The position numbers and the translations under genes were made by a program. DNA of 64,000 bases from the NCBI GenBank assembly GCA_910587695.1, contig CAJUNC010000014.1:21978-85977 (forward strand), in the 5' to 3' direction. The DNA comes from an uncultured Lactobacillus sp. (lineage in GTDB: Bacteria; Bacillota; Bacilli; Lactobacillales; Lactobacillaceae). The notes under the pieces were generated by a model. The model was not told the DNA's origin and ran no database searches. It saw nothing but the letters and a program-made list of their open reading frames with translations. Below, in pieces: positions 49,993-59,232 of the stretch (position 1 is the stretch's first letter; every line of letters begins with the position of its first letter).

Positions 49993-52900
49993 AGCAACGA
50001 TCGAAGCAAATATCAAAGTAACTGGCTTGTCTGAGCTTGAGAAAGCTGAGTCTGTGCTAAAAAGCATCGACAAGGCCCTAAGCTCTTTAGGCAAAGGTAA
50101 TTCTAGTGGATTCAGTGGAATGGCTAATGATCTCAATAAAATTCAAGCTGAAGCCAAACAATTAGAAGCTAACTTGAAAGATGTTAAGAATGTCAATTTG
50201 TCAAATGTTGGCGATAAGGCAAGCGATGGTCTGAAAAAGGCTGGGAATGCTGCAGAAAAACTCACGACAGAGCTTAAAAATGTTGACCGGGTAAACTTAT
50301 CCGATATTGGCACAAAGGCGTCTGAAGGCTTAAATAAGGCTAAGGCTAAAGCTGATGAGTTGAATGCAGAACTAAAGCGCGCTAGTCAAATCGACGGAAG
50401 TTTAGCCGGTAAAAAAATTGGAGAAGGACTGAAGCTAGCTGATCGTAGTGCAGATAATCTTTCTGCATCGATCAAGAAGTCTACTAGTGCTGAACGTGAA
50501 TTAGCCAACGCAGCTAAAGATGTTGCTAGAGCTGAAAAAGAAAGTGCTAATGCTGCAAAGCAAGGAGCACAAGCACGAGAACAAGCCGCACAAGCGTCTA
50601 AACGTGTAGCGCAAGAACAGTTATCCCTAGCCAAGCAACAAGAAAAAGAGCCAGGAAAAATAAGATCAGCATTCAAAGAAGCTTTCGGTGCGTATACGCT
50701 GGGAAATCTTGGTGCTGAAGCTGTAATGTCGGCTGGTCAAGGTATCAAAAATATTTTTGCTGGTGGCCTTGATTACATCAAAGAACAACAGACATCGCAA
50801 GTTGCGTGGTCTACTAATGCCCAATCTGTTGCTAAAGTTTTAGGCAAGGAAATGTCTGCAAAAGAAGCTCAAAAGTTTTCTAGAAAGATGACTCGTGACC
50901 TTCAAGGATTAGCGCTTAGTGCAGGTAATGACTATGCGATGGTATCAGATGCAGCGTTAGCTTTTTATGCTACTGGGGATGGTGTTTCTACTGCCGGTAA
51001 CAAGAAAAAGAGTTTGATGCTGACTAAAGATATGCTTAACCTGCAAGATGCTGGTGGGTTAAATGACGCTCAGATGCAAAATTTTGTGCAAGCTGTAGCA
51101 AAATCTTTGGACCAAGACGCATTATCTGCCGAAAGGATGCAACAGTTACTGTCTGCTAATCCGTTGTATGATGATTTCATCAAGAAAGCATTTAAGGAAC
51201 GTACAGGCAATGACTGGGTGCAAGGCGAAAACAAATACAGTGAATTTACTGGTGAAGATGTTGTTAATGCAACGCATATGATGGCATCTTTAAACGGGGT
51301 AAAGAATGCGTCTGAAAACATGAACAATTCTTTAGAAGGTGTTATTCGCTCGATGAAGAATGGTTCTAAATTCCTTGCCGGGAACTACTTGTCGAAAATG
51401 GCTGAACAATTAAATAAGGCTTTTGGTGGCGATGGTAAGCTATTTTCTAGGTTGAGTGGTTTCTTTACCAATGAAAAGAAGATGGCTGAAACGGCAGAAG
51501 GTCTTGCTAAGTCGTCTACTAAAGTTGTTGAGACGATCGGAAAAGCAAGTCGTGAAGTCTATGATATTGGTAAGTCGATAACCGATGCGACAAAACCGTT
51601 TGCTAGCAAATTCGCAGAAGGCTTTGTTGATGAGGTCAAGCGCATTGGTAAAGGCGTCAAAGAAGGATATGACAGTGTCAAAGGCCTCGCTAAAGATATA
51701 GGCAAGCATATTCCAAAAGGTGCCAGCAAAAAGTTCAACGAAATTGGTGAAAGCTTATCTAATGCTTCCGGTAAAGCTACAGCCTTTTTAGTAGCTATCC
51801 GGGGACTAAGTAAGGTGCCAGGAATGGCAGGGATCGCACAAAAGGTAGCTCAGCCTATCATGGGTATTTTAGGTAAGATCCCGGTCATTGGTAAAGGTCT
51901 AAGTGGGATCATCTCTAAAATCACCGGCATCAAAGCGCCAGAGATGACTGCAGCGTCTAAAATGAACGGTGCCGCCGATAAAATGATGGCGGCGGCTAAC
52001 AAAATGAATAACGCTACTACTGGTGGTTCTGGAACTGGTGTGAATGGTAAAGGTGGTCCAACTGGAACAAAAGCGGGATCACCAATTCTTGATAATGCAG
52101 GTAACGTCATTGATTACGCTGATGGTAACGGCGGAACTTTCTATCGTGATAAGAATGGTAGAGTCAAGAAGCCACATAGGGGTAAGGGAGCATTCAAGGG
52201 TGAATTCAATCCTTACTTAGGAATGGACTATGTGCCAGGTAAAACAACACGTATGGGGCGTTACCATACCGGCCGAACAGTTGTGGCCACACCCCGCTCA
52301 AACGCTCTTATCGCAAAAGGAACAGATCTTTTAGAACTTGCTCAAACTACTCGAAGTGGTCGCGGTCGTTGGAATACTTTCAAGGGTAAAGCACTGATCA
52401 ACTTAGGTAATTTGAGCAGTACAGTTGCTAGTTCAGCTGTTGGTCGTGGAGCTAGTGCAATGGGACGTGGCGCAAGTGCATTAGGTCGTGGAATTGCTGG
52501 TGCTGGTCGATTCTTAAAAGGTGGCGCGCCAATGCTGAATGCTGCTTTTTCTGGTCTCGATGCTTTGAATGTCATGGCTACTACTAAATCTGGATCACGC
52601 GAACGCCATGAAGGCGTTGGTAGCGCTGTTGGTTCTGGTGTTGGTGCAACAATCGGAATGGCAGCTGGATCAGCACTTGGGCCTTTAGGGACGATTGCTG
52701 GTGGTGCACTTGGTGGCTGGTTAGGTGGCAAGGCTGGTGAGTGGTTTGGTGGTAAATTTAACGATAAATACGGTAAGAAACCGCAAAAGTCTCAATCGCA
52801 AAAAGTATCTGAAGCTCAGCAAAAGGCGCTTGATAGGATCAACAGTCGGCAGTGGCAAGATGCTTATACTGGAGCAATGAGTGCTGATGCCGAAAACCCA

Positions 52901-55009
52901 CAGGAAGCCGCAAAGGGTTATAAGGCACAAGCTAAGAAAAATTATAGGTTGATGGAAGCGGCAGCTAAGTCAACATCATCTAAGGCACAAGAAGCCCAGT
53001 TAGAGTTGGACAACGCTATCTCTAGTGGAGATAAGGCAAGCATTGCAAAGTGGGAGAAAAAACTTGCTAGTGAAGTCAAGAAAGACGATACGAACAAGAT
53101 CAAGTCAGCAAGTAAGAAAGCTGAAAAAGCCAATAAGGGACTAAAAAGCGCTGAGAAGAAAGCTTATGATGAAGAACTTGCAAAGGCGCTTAGAACTAAT
53201 ATGACACCAGAAAATGCTAAGAAAATAGCAAAAGCAAGTGTCAAAAATAACAGGGACTACAAAAAAGCTAAGTCAGAAGCTGAGAAGGCTAGAAAGTCGC
53301 TTGAAAAAGCTAAAAAAGACTACAAAGATCATAATAGTGAAGCTTATAAAGAGCCAAAGAAAAAAACGGGTGCATCTAAGAAAGAAAGTGCTCCTAAGAA
53401 AAATTCCGGTAAAAATGGTAGTCGAAAAAAGAATTCTGAATCAAAGAGAGTTTCAGATAAGACTGCTAACTCGCGCAAGAAGGAAGCAGATAGTGCTAAG
53501 AAAGCTACTAAAGCTAGTCAGGATCTAGCCAAAGCAAGAAAAGCTTTAGATAAGACTAAGCCAGGTCCGAAAGCCAAAACTCCTAAGCATAAGAGTAAAA
53601 ACTTTGGATCAGATAGCAGTAAAAAAGCTTTGGCTAATGCTAACAAATCAGCTAAAGCACTTGAAAAGGCTAATAAGGCTGCTAAAGGCATTAAAAATAA
53701 AAATACGAAAATCAAGATAAAGACCTCTGGTCAAAAGGATCTTAAAAAAGCTGCTTCATCGATGAAGAAACTTAAGAATAAGAAGTCCAAAGCTTCAATC
53801 AAAGTTTCTGGTGACAAGAAAGTCAAAAAGGCTAGCAAGGATCTCAAGAAGCTTAAGAATAAAAAAGCTAAAGTATCGCTAAGTATTTCTGGACAAAATA
53901 AGTTTGCTAAGGTCAATAAAGATCTTAAGAAAATCAAGAATAAGAAAGCTAAAGTGACTGCTAGTGTATCTGGTCAATTTAAGCTAAAACGCTTGTCAAA
54001 CGACATGAAGAAGGTCAAAAACAAGCGTGCAAAAGCGTCTGTGAGTGTGTCCGGACAAGGTAAAGTTCGTGCACTTGGTAAAGATATCAGTAAGCTTAAA
54101 AATAAGAGCGCTAAAGTATCTGTTAGTGCTAGTGGTAGCGGTAAACTTAAAGCTTTATCTTCAGATATCAAACGAGTGAAAGGCAAGAGCGTTAAAGTCT
54201 TATCTCACGTTTCCGGACAAGGTAAAGTTCAAGGTTTATCAAATGCGATAAAACAGGTCAAGGATAAGACTGTAAAGGTAATGGCCAACGTTTCCGGAAC
54301 AGATAAAGTCAAAGCTTTGACATCTGCGATCAACACGTTAAAAGGCAAGACAGTTAAAGTCTTAGCCAACGTGAATGGAACTAGCCAAGTCCAAGCGTTA
54401 GTAAGTGCGATCAATGCTGTTAGAAGTAAGACAGTAACGATCACAGCAAACGTTAAGAAGAATGGTAATGCAGCTGCTGGTACACCTGGTGCTAAGAGTG
54501 CATTCAACAAGCTTTGGACCGGCACGCCAAGCTTTGGCAATACCACAAGCAGTCCTGCCGGTGGCGGTAGTTGGGCTTCAAATGGCGGTGCTAAAGCTGG
54601 GATGTATCTTGTCAACGATGCGCCAGGCACTGACTTTGTCGAAGCGTTTAAGCTCAAGAACGGCCTAGTTGGGCTATTTCCAAAGCAACGAAACTTGTAT
54701 GTTCCGCTTGAAGAAGGAACGCAAGTCTTGAATGCTAAAGACACAAAGAAAATGTTCAAGCTTGAAAAAGGAACACCTAGCTTTGACTTGAAAATGCCTA
54801 ACTTACGCAAGTTGGCTAAAGGTACACCAGGACAAAATACTGTAGTCGAAAAAGGCGATACTAACGTTCAAAACTCAACAACTAACAACAACACATTCAA
54901 TATCAATGTGACCGTTAATGGTAAGAGTGATGATCCAAACTTAGCTAATGTGATCGCTAATGCTATCGGTGAAAAGCTGTTACAACAATTTCCAGCAACT
55001 GAAGTTTAG
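49982..55009 (+). CDS. Tail tape measure protein
   Basis: 1675 aa. Coiled-coil N-terminal part with repeats (residues 1-240), a Gly-rich hydrophobic region (about 870-930: GSGVGATIGMAAGSALGPLG), a Lys-rich middle, then nine tandem 27-residue repeats (residues 1243-1485, nt 53708-54436) of the form KVxVxVSGxxKVxxLxxDIKKLKNK. Early repeats are very Lys-rich, later ones less. It sets tail length and passes into the host membrane during DNA entry. Confidence 0.93.
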   Translation: MANKATIEANIKVTGLSELEKAESVLKSIDKALSSLGKGNSSGFSGMANDLNKIQAEAKQLEANLKDVKNVNLSNVGDKASDGLKKAGNAAEKLTTELKNVDRVNLSDIGTKASEGLNKAKAKADELNAELKRASQIDGSLAGKKIGEGLKLADRSADNLSASIKKSTSAERELANAAKDVARAEKESANAAKQGAQAREQAAQASKRVAQEQLSLAKQQEKEPGKIRSAFKEAFGAYTLGNLGAEAVMSAGQGIKNIFAGGLDYIKEQQTSQVAWSTNAQSVAKVLGKEMSAKEAQKFSRKMTRDLQGLALSAGNDYAMVSDAALAFYATGDGVSTAGNKKKSLMLTKDMLNLQDAGGLNDAQMQNFVQAVAKSLDQDALSAERMQQLLSANPLYDDFIKKAFKERTGNDWVQGENKYSEFTGEDVVNATHMMASLNGVKNASENMNNSLEGVIRSMKNGSKFLAGNYLSKMAEQLNKAFGGDGKLFSRLSGFFTNEKKMAETAEGLAKSSTKVVETIGKASREVYDIGKSITDATKPFASKFAEGFVDEVKRIGKGVKEGYDSVKGLAKDIGKHIPKGASKKFNEIGESLSNASGKATAFLVAIRGLSKVPGMAGIAQKVAQPIMGILGKIPVIGKGLSGIISKITGIKAPEMTAASKMNGAADKMMAAANKMNNATTGGSGTGVNGKGGPTGTKAGSPILDNAGNVIDYADGNGGTFYRDKNGRVKKPHRGKGAFKGEFNPYLGMDYVPGKTTRMGRYHTGRTVVATPRSNALIAKGTDLLELAQTTRSGRGRWNTFKGKALINLGNLSSTVASSAVGRGASAMGRGASALGRGIAGAGRFLKGGAPMLNAAFSGLDALNVMATTKSGSRERHEGVGSAVGSGVGATIGMAAGSALGPLGTIAGGALGGWLGGKAGEWFGGKFNDKYGKKPQKSQSQKVSEAQQKALDRINSRQWQDAYTGAMSADAENPQEAAKGYKAQAKKNYRLMEAAAKSTSSKAQEAQLELDNAISSGDKASIAKWEKKLASEVKKDDTNKIKSASKKAEKANKGLKSAEKKAYDEELAKALRTNMTPENAKKIAKASVKNNRDYKKAKSEAEKARKSLEKAKKDYKDHNSEAYKEPKKKTGASKKESAPKKNSGKNGSRKKNSESKRVSDKTANSRKKEADSAKKATKASQDLAKARKALDKTKPGPKAKTPKHKSKNFGSDSSKKALANANKSAKALEKANKAAKGIKNKNTKIKIKTSGQKDLKKAASSMKKLKNKKSKASIKVSGDKKVKKASKDLKKLKNKKAKVSLSISGQNKFAKVNKDLKKIKNKKAKVTASVSGQFKLKRLSNDMKKVKNKRAKASVSVSGQGKVRALGKDISKLKNKSAKVSVSASGSGKLKALSSDIKRVKGKSVKVLSHVSGQGKVQGLSNAIKQVKDKTVKVMANVSGTDKVKALTSAINTLKGKTVKVLANVNGTSQVQALVSAINAVRSKTVTITANVKKNGNAAAGTPGAKSAFNKLWTGTPSFGNTTSSPAGGGSWASNGGAKAGMYLVNDAPGTDFVEAFKLKNGLVGLFPKQRNLYVPLEEGTQVLNAKDTKKMFKLEKGTPSFDLKMPNLRKLAKGTPGQNTVVEKGDTNVQNSTTNNNTFNINVTVNGKSDDPNLANVIANAIGEKLLQQFPATEV
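53708..54436 (+). repeat. Nine tandem 81-bp repeats in the tape measure gene
   Basis: Each unit codes for a beta strand ending in SG or NG, then a helix with KxLxxDIKKLK. The units are diverged at nucleotide level, so they are old or under selection to differ. Confidence 0.85.
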
Positions 55010-55021
55010 GAGGTGGCAAGC

Positions 55022-55579
55022 ATGGGTAAACTAACCGACAGAAAGAAAACGATTGAGATCTTTGCTGAAAGCGAAAAAGAATCGATCACAAATAAAGTAG
55101 CACAGTACTCAATACAATCTGGTGATGCGATCATCGACCACACACAACGCGAAAGCATTGAATGGGAGATGACAGGTCTTATTTTTGGAAAAGATCACAA
55201 CGATATCAACAACAAATGGCTACAGCTCATAACTTGGCAGTTTGCCGGCAATGTTCTTTTTTGGCACGGTGCTATCTATAAAGGTGATCTGATCTTAGAG
55301 AATATTACTAAAGACTACGATGAAGGTGGCTTTAAAAATGCGATCAAAGTCAGCATTAAATTCAAAGAAGCTAAGACTGTCCAATCTAGCTTTGTTCGAG
55401 TTCAGCACGTCGGCCCAATTACGCCACCTTCACCGCCTGGGTTATGGGTCACAGTCGTTGCCGGTAACACTTATTGGGGCTGGTGGAAGCAGTATGGTAC
55501 GCCTATCCAAACATTGCGAAATTGGAATAAATGGCCAGATCGCAGAATTCCGATCGGTGCGAGAGCGAGGGTCAAGTAA
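55022..55579 (+). CDS. Tail protein with C-terminal LysM-like domain
   Basis: 185 aa from MGKLTDRKK with GGAGGTGG. Residues 1-130 resemble DUF6046-type tail proteins. The last 45 residues (VTVVAGNTYWGWWKQYG, then PDRRIPIGARARV) form a LysM-like fold, as in XkdP/gp53. It lies between tape measure and baseplate and may anchor the hub. Confidence 0.8.
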   Translation: MGKLTDRKKTIEIFAESEKESITNKVAQYSIQSGDAIIDHTQRESIEWEMTGLIFGKDHNDINNKWLQLITWQFAGNVLFWHGAIYKGDLILENITKDYDEGGFKNAIKVSIKFKEAKTVQSSFVRVQHVGPITPPSPPGLWVTVVAGNTYWGWWKQYGTPIQTLRNWNKWPDRRIPIGARARVK

Positions 55580-55905
55580 TGTCAAAAAGATACAAGTATG
55601 AACTGCGACTAGATCAGTTACCGATGATGTTTGATACATCGTTTGGAAACTATCACTGCAGTCTGCAGATCAATTACAACGAAGTCGGTGATTTTTACAC
55701 TGTTGATTTATATGATATCGAAGGCAAACCAATTATTTTGGGCGAAAAGCTGGTTTATGGTAAGCGTCTTTGGAGTGACTATACTGATTATCGTTTGCCG
55801 TCGATAGACTTAGTTCCAATGGACGAATCGGGACTTACTCGAGTAGTCAACAAAGAAACTTTTGGTAAAACGGTATTTTTGTATATAGATTCGGTGGTGG
55901 ATTAA
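55579..55905 (+). CDS. Baseplate plug-like protein
   Basis: 108 aa from the ATG at 55579 that overlaps the previous stop. Pattern HCSLQINYNEVGDFYTVDLYD and EKLVYGKRLWSDY as in DUF6983/plug proteins of myophage baseplates. Longer in-frame start not used. Confidence 0.75.
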   Translation: MSKRYKYELRLDQLPMMFDTSFGNYHCSLQINYNEVGDFYTVDLYDIEGKPIILGEKLVYGKRLWSDYTDYRLPSIDLVPMDESGLTRVVNKETFGKTVFLYIDSVVD

Positions 55906-56769
55906 ATGGGTAAAGCACAATTTGGGTTTGAGATCTTGGTCAGAGTTCACACTCGAACTGGCAGGATCGAATTTCAATACAACAAAAATCATGCTAAATC
56001 ATCTGAGATTCACTTCACAGTACCGTTTTCTAGCAACTCAGAAAAACATATCGCTGAGATCACACTATTCAACATTAATCCGGGACATTTTAATAGTATT
56101 CGGCAAGGTGACAAAGTCGAGCTTTTTGCTGGTTACCATGGTGATACCGGGCTTTTGATGAGCGGTACGATCTTCAGAACAACGACACCAACGTTACAAG
56201 ATGCTGATACAGCTTACGTGTTACGTGTGCTCGAAGGACAAGATTATACACGCTTACCAAAACAAAATATTACGTTCGCAGCTGGGACACACGCAGATGT
56301 GATCGTCAAAGAAGTAGCACGTCGAGCTGGTATGCAACTAGATTTTGTCAGCATCAACAAGAATAAGCGTTTTGAAGAAGAATACACCGCTGAAGGTCAT
56401 CCGATGGAGATTTTAAGCTCGCTAGCCACCGAAACTAAAACAAGTCTGTTTTATCTGCGTGGACGCTTAACTTTTGCTTTTGTTTTTGCTGGTAGAAATG
56501 CTGAATTATTCCGCTTGACACCACAGACGGGGTTGATCGGAAGTCCTACGGTAGCAAGTCGGGACGACGATTGGCAAGATGAGGACGATGACGATGGTTA
56601 TGGGCGTTGGAGTTTTTCATGCACTAGCATTTTAAACTATCACTTGACCACTTTTTCGCGTGTCGATGTCAAGAGTAAGTATCTGACGCATGGAATGTAT
56701 GTGATCAACGGCGAGCATACCTTTAACGGGACTGAGGCTAGAACTGAATTTGAAGGGATCGAAAACTAA
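55906..56769 (+). CDS. Baseplate hub protein (gpD/XkdQ-like)
   Basis: 287 aa. NSEKHIAEITLFNINPGHF, then DKVELFAGYHGDTGLLMSG and ADVIVKEVARRAGM fit late control D/gp27-like hubs. It connects tube, spike and wedges. Confidence 0.85.
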   Translation: MGKAQFGFEILVRVHTRTGRIEFQYNKNHAKSSEIHFTVPFSSNSEKHIAEITLFNINPGHFNSIRQGDKVELFAGYHGDTGLLMSGTIFRTTTPTLQDADTAYVLRVLEGQDYTRLPKQNITFAAGTHADVIVKEVARRAGMQLDFVSINKNKRFEEEYTAEGHPMEILSSLATETKTSLFYLRGRLTFAFVFAGRNAELFRLTPQTGLIGSPTVASRDDDWQDEDDDDGYGRWSFSCTSILNYHLTTFSRVDVKSKYLTHGMYVINGEHTFNGTEARTEFEGIEN

Positions 56770-57116
56770 TGGTATTACGTGATAATGATACAAAATTTGT
56801 CAGACAACTTGTAAAGAATATCAATGCTAACCTTCACGTTTGCCAGTTAGCAAAAGTCACAGCTTTGAATGATGATCGCACCAGAGCAAGCGTTCAACCA
56901 CTAGCACTAAACTCGAGTGGTACTAAACGTGCTTTGCTGATGAACGTGGTGGTTGGTAAATCAGCGCAAATGTTTATCGGGGTCGGAAGTGTAGTGGGTG
57001 TTGTCTTTTTGGATCGTTCTTTAGTTAATTGGGACGGTACAGCTAACGAATTTAAGTTAGATTCTGAACGAATGCACAATTTGAACGATGCTGTGGTGAT
57101 GGAGGTGTTCACATGA
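56769..57116 (+). CDS. Baseplate spike, OB-fold (Gp138/gpV-like)
   Basis: 115 aa. TALNDDRTRASVQPLAL, then GVGSVVGVVFLDRSL is the small OB-fold domain of Gp138-like spike proteins. No long beta-helix tip follows, so another gene may supply the point. Start overlaps the hub stop. Confidence 0.8.
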   Translation: MVLRDNDTKFVRQLVKNINANLHVCQLAKVTALNDDRTRASVQPLALNSSGTKRALLMNVVVGKSAQMFIGVGSVVGVVFLDRSLVNWDGTANEFKLDSERMHNLNDAVVMEVFT

Positions 57117-57463
57117 TCGATATCAAGATGACTAACGACGGAGATTTTGATTTTGACCAGGATTTGCAACTAGTGTCAGAGATCGACGAAATCAAACAAG
57201 CATTGATGATCTTGCTCAAATCTCGTAAAGGAGAATTTTTTGCTGATCTAGGGATGGGTCTTGATCAGAGAATGTTGATCGGTAAAGACTACGATTTGAA
57301 TTACGTTTCTAGTAATATCAATGACGCGCTGACGCAAGATGAGCGTGTAGCGAGTGTGATCGTCAATGAGATAAATGTTGTTGGCAGAAAGCTTTATATC
57401 AGATTTGTGGCCACGCTTGAAAATTCGGAAACTATTGAAATGGAGGTGACTTTAGATGATTGA
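57113..57463 (+). CDS. Baseplate wedge protein (gp25/W-like, DUF2634)
   Basis: 116 aa. DFDQDLQLVSEIDEIKQALM, then LKSRKGEFFADLGMGLD is the DUF2634/XkdS pattern. Overlaps both neighbours by a few nt. Confidence 0.88.
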   Translation: MIDIKMTNDGDFDFDQDLQLVSEIDEIKQALMILLKSRKGEFFADLGMGLDQRMLIGKDYDLNYVSSNINDALTQDERVASVIVNEINVVGRKLYIRFVATLENSETIEMEVTLDD

Positions 57464-58661
57464 TAAAAATGGCTTTTCTCGGCCGAGTTATGAAGAATTA
57501 GTCAAAGAATTAGGTTTGAAGTGGCGTGAATTATTTGGCGAAAATGCACAGATCAACACGCATTCGGTAGGCGGTATTCTGATAAGAGTACACGCCTATT
57601 TTTTAGATAAACTACATCAATTAGCTGAAGTCGTCTATAATTCGCAATTTGTCGACTCAGCGACCGGAACTACTTTAGATCAATTAGCAGCTAACGCAGG
57701 GATCACACGTAAGCCGGCGCAAACTGCGATCGGTAACGTTAAGATCTATGGCGTAGCTGGTTATGAAGTGCCGGCCGGAACCATATTTAAGACTAGTGAT
57801 GAATTAATGTATGTCACGACTGAAGATATCATTTTGAAAGATACCGGCAAACAAAATATCGTGATCGATTCAGTCGGAACTTTAGCACATGGGACCGATA
57901 ATATTGGGATTGGCACAAGTCGTTATCTATACGCCTATGATCTAGGCGCAAAATACAATAAAGATGGTAGCTTTGTTGCTCGACAAGTAACGCCGGTGGA
58001 AAATATCTTACATGTTGAGATCAGCGATATGATCGGTGGTGCTGAAGTTGAAGCTGATGAAGATCTGCGTGGTCGGATCACATTAGCCAATGAAGCAACG
58101 GCATCATCGCCTTATAACGGCGTGCTCGCATCGATCAAGAAAGTGAATGGTGTTCGAAGCGTGCGGATCGTTCGAAATGACACGATGGAAGATGACAGTG
58201 TGACTAATACACCGGCTAAAAGCATTCATATTTTTGTGGATGGTGGTTATAAAGATGATATCGCTGAAGCTATCTTTAATTCGGTTGCTGCGGGCGTTAC
58301 GACTGCAGGAACTCAAGTGACAACACTTAAAGATATCGCTGGTCAAAGTCATGAAGTCAAGTTTGATTTTCCTATCCGGCGAGCTATTTTTGCTGAGATC
58401 AAGCTTACTAAAAATGAAGATGCTTATCCACAAGATGGCGATGAACAAGTTAAACAAGTAGTACAAGACTATGTTAGTTCGGTCGGCATGGGAAGTATGA
58501 TCTACTACAGTTATCTGTATCAAAGGATCTATAGCATTCCCGGCGTTGTCGTTGCTGATGTAAAGATCGGACTATCTAAGACTGAAGTATCAGCGCAGGA
58601 TATCGAACTAAGCGATCTAGAAACTGCTGAAGTTGCAGATAATGGAGTGATCTTAAAATGA
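57456..58661 (+). CDS. Baseplate J-like protein
   Basis: 401 aa. TGTTLDQLAANAGITRKPAQ and YEVPAGTIFKT near residue 100, and LRGRITLANEATASSPYNG near 205, are characteristic of baseplate J proteins. It makes the wedge arm that holds fibres. Confidence 0.93.
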   Translation: MIDKNGFSRPSYEELVKELGLKWRELFGENAQINTHSVGGILIRVHAYFLDKLHQLAEVVYNSQFVDSATGTTLDQLAANAGITRKPAQTAIGNVKIYGVAGYEVPAGTIFKTSDELMYVTTEDIILKDTGKQNIVIDSVGTLAHGTDNIGIGTSRYLYAYDLGAKYNKDGSFVARQVTPVENILHVEISDMIGGAEVEADEDLRGRITLANEATASSPYNGVLASIKKVNGVRSVRIVRNDTMEDDSVTNTPAKSIHIFVDGGYKDDIAEAIFNSVAAGVTTAGTQVTTLKDIAGQSHEVKFDFPIRRAIFAEIKLTKNEDAYPQDGDEQVKQVVQDYVSSVGMGSMIYYSYLYQRIYSIPGVVVADVKIGLSKTEVSAQDIELSDLETAEVADNGVILK

Positions 58662-59218
58662 TAGATATCTTTAAAGAATACATGCACAGATTGACTGGTG
58701 CTTTCAATACTGAATACGGTCAGAACCTGCAAAAAGTGGTGCGCTTCTTTGCTTGGTCATTATCAGATGTTCGAGATGAATTTAACGGGATAGCCACATA
58801 TCGAAGCATCGATAAAGCTTCTGGTAAATTGCTTGATGATATCGGTGAAAAACTCAACGAGAAACGCGGTAAAGCTGATGATCGTTTTTATCGGATAATG
58901 CTTAAATCAAAGATTGCTGCTAGACGTGGTGATACGACTGCGAATGGTATTTTGACTACGATCAAGAATGCTTTTGATGTCGATGTTCGGGGCATGAAGA
59001 TCATTAAACATGAAGATGAGCCACTAGCGATCAGCATCATCGATATTCCACTTGATGTGGCAAAGACCGATTGGGAGCGTAATTATTTGATGCGTCGGAT
59101 AAAAAATACAGTTGCGGTAGGTGTTCGTGTCCATGAAGTTCGTTTGATCGACAGCACAAAAACAACAGTGCTAGTGATCTCAGGAACAAACAACGCGATC
59201 ATCTATGATGCGACTTAG
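58658..59218 (+). CDS. Baseplate tail protein I / YmfQ-like
   Basis: 186 aa. Pattern RSIDKASGKLLDDIGEKL, then FYRIMLKSKIAARRGDTT is found in DUF2313 or tail protein I proteins next to J. It links fibre to wedge. Overlaps J by 4 nt. Confidence 0.85.
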   Translation: MIDIFKEYMHRLTGAFNTEYGQNLQKVVRFFAWSLSDVRDEFNGIATYRSIDKASGKLLDDIGEKLNEKRGKADDRFYRIMLKSKIAARRGDTTANGILTTIKNAFDVDVRGMKIIKHEDEPLAISIIDIPLDVAKTDWERNYLMRRIKNTVAVGVRVHEVRLIDSTKTTVLVISGTNNAIIYDAT

Positions 59219-59232
59219 AAAGGAGAAGAGAA

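Noticed and set aside
50386..54810. Several hydrophobic-looking minus-strand frames in the tape measure gene
   Set aside because: They mirror Lys- and Ala-rich codons of the real gene and have no start signals.
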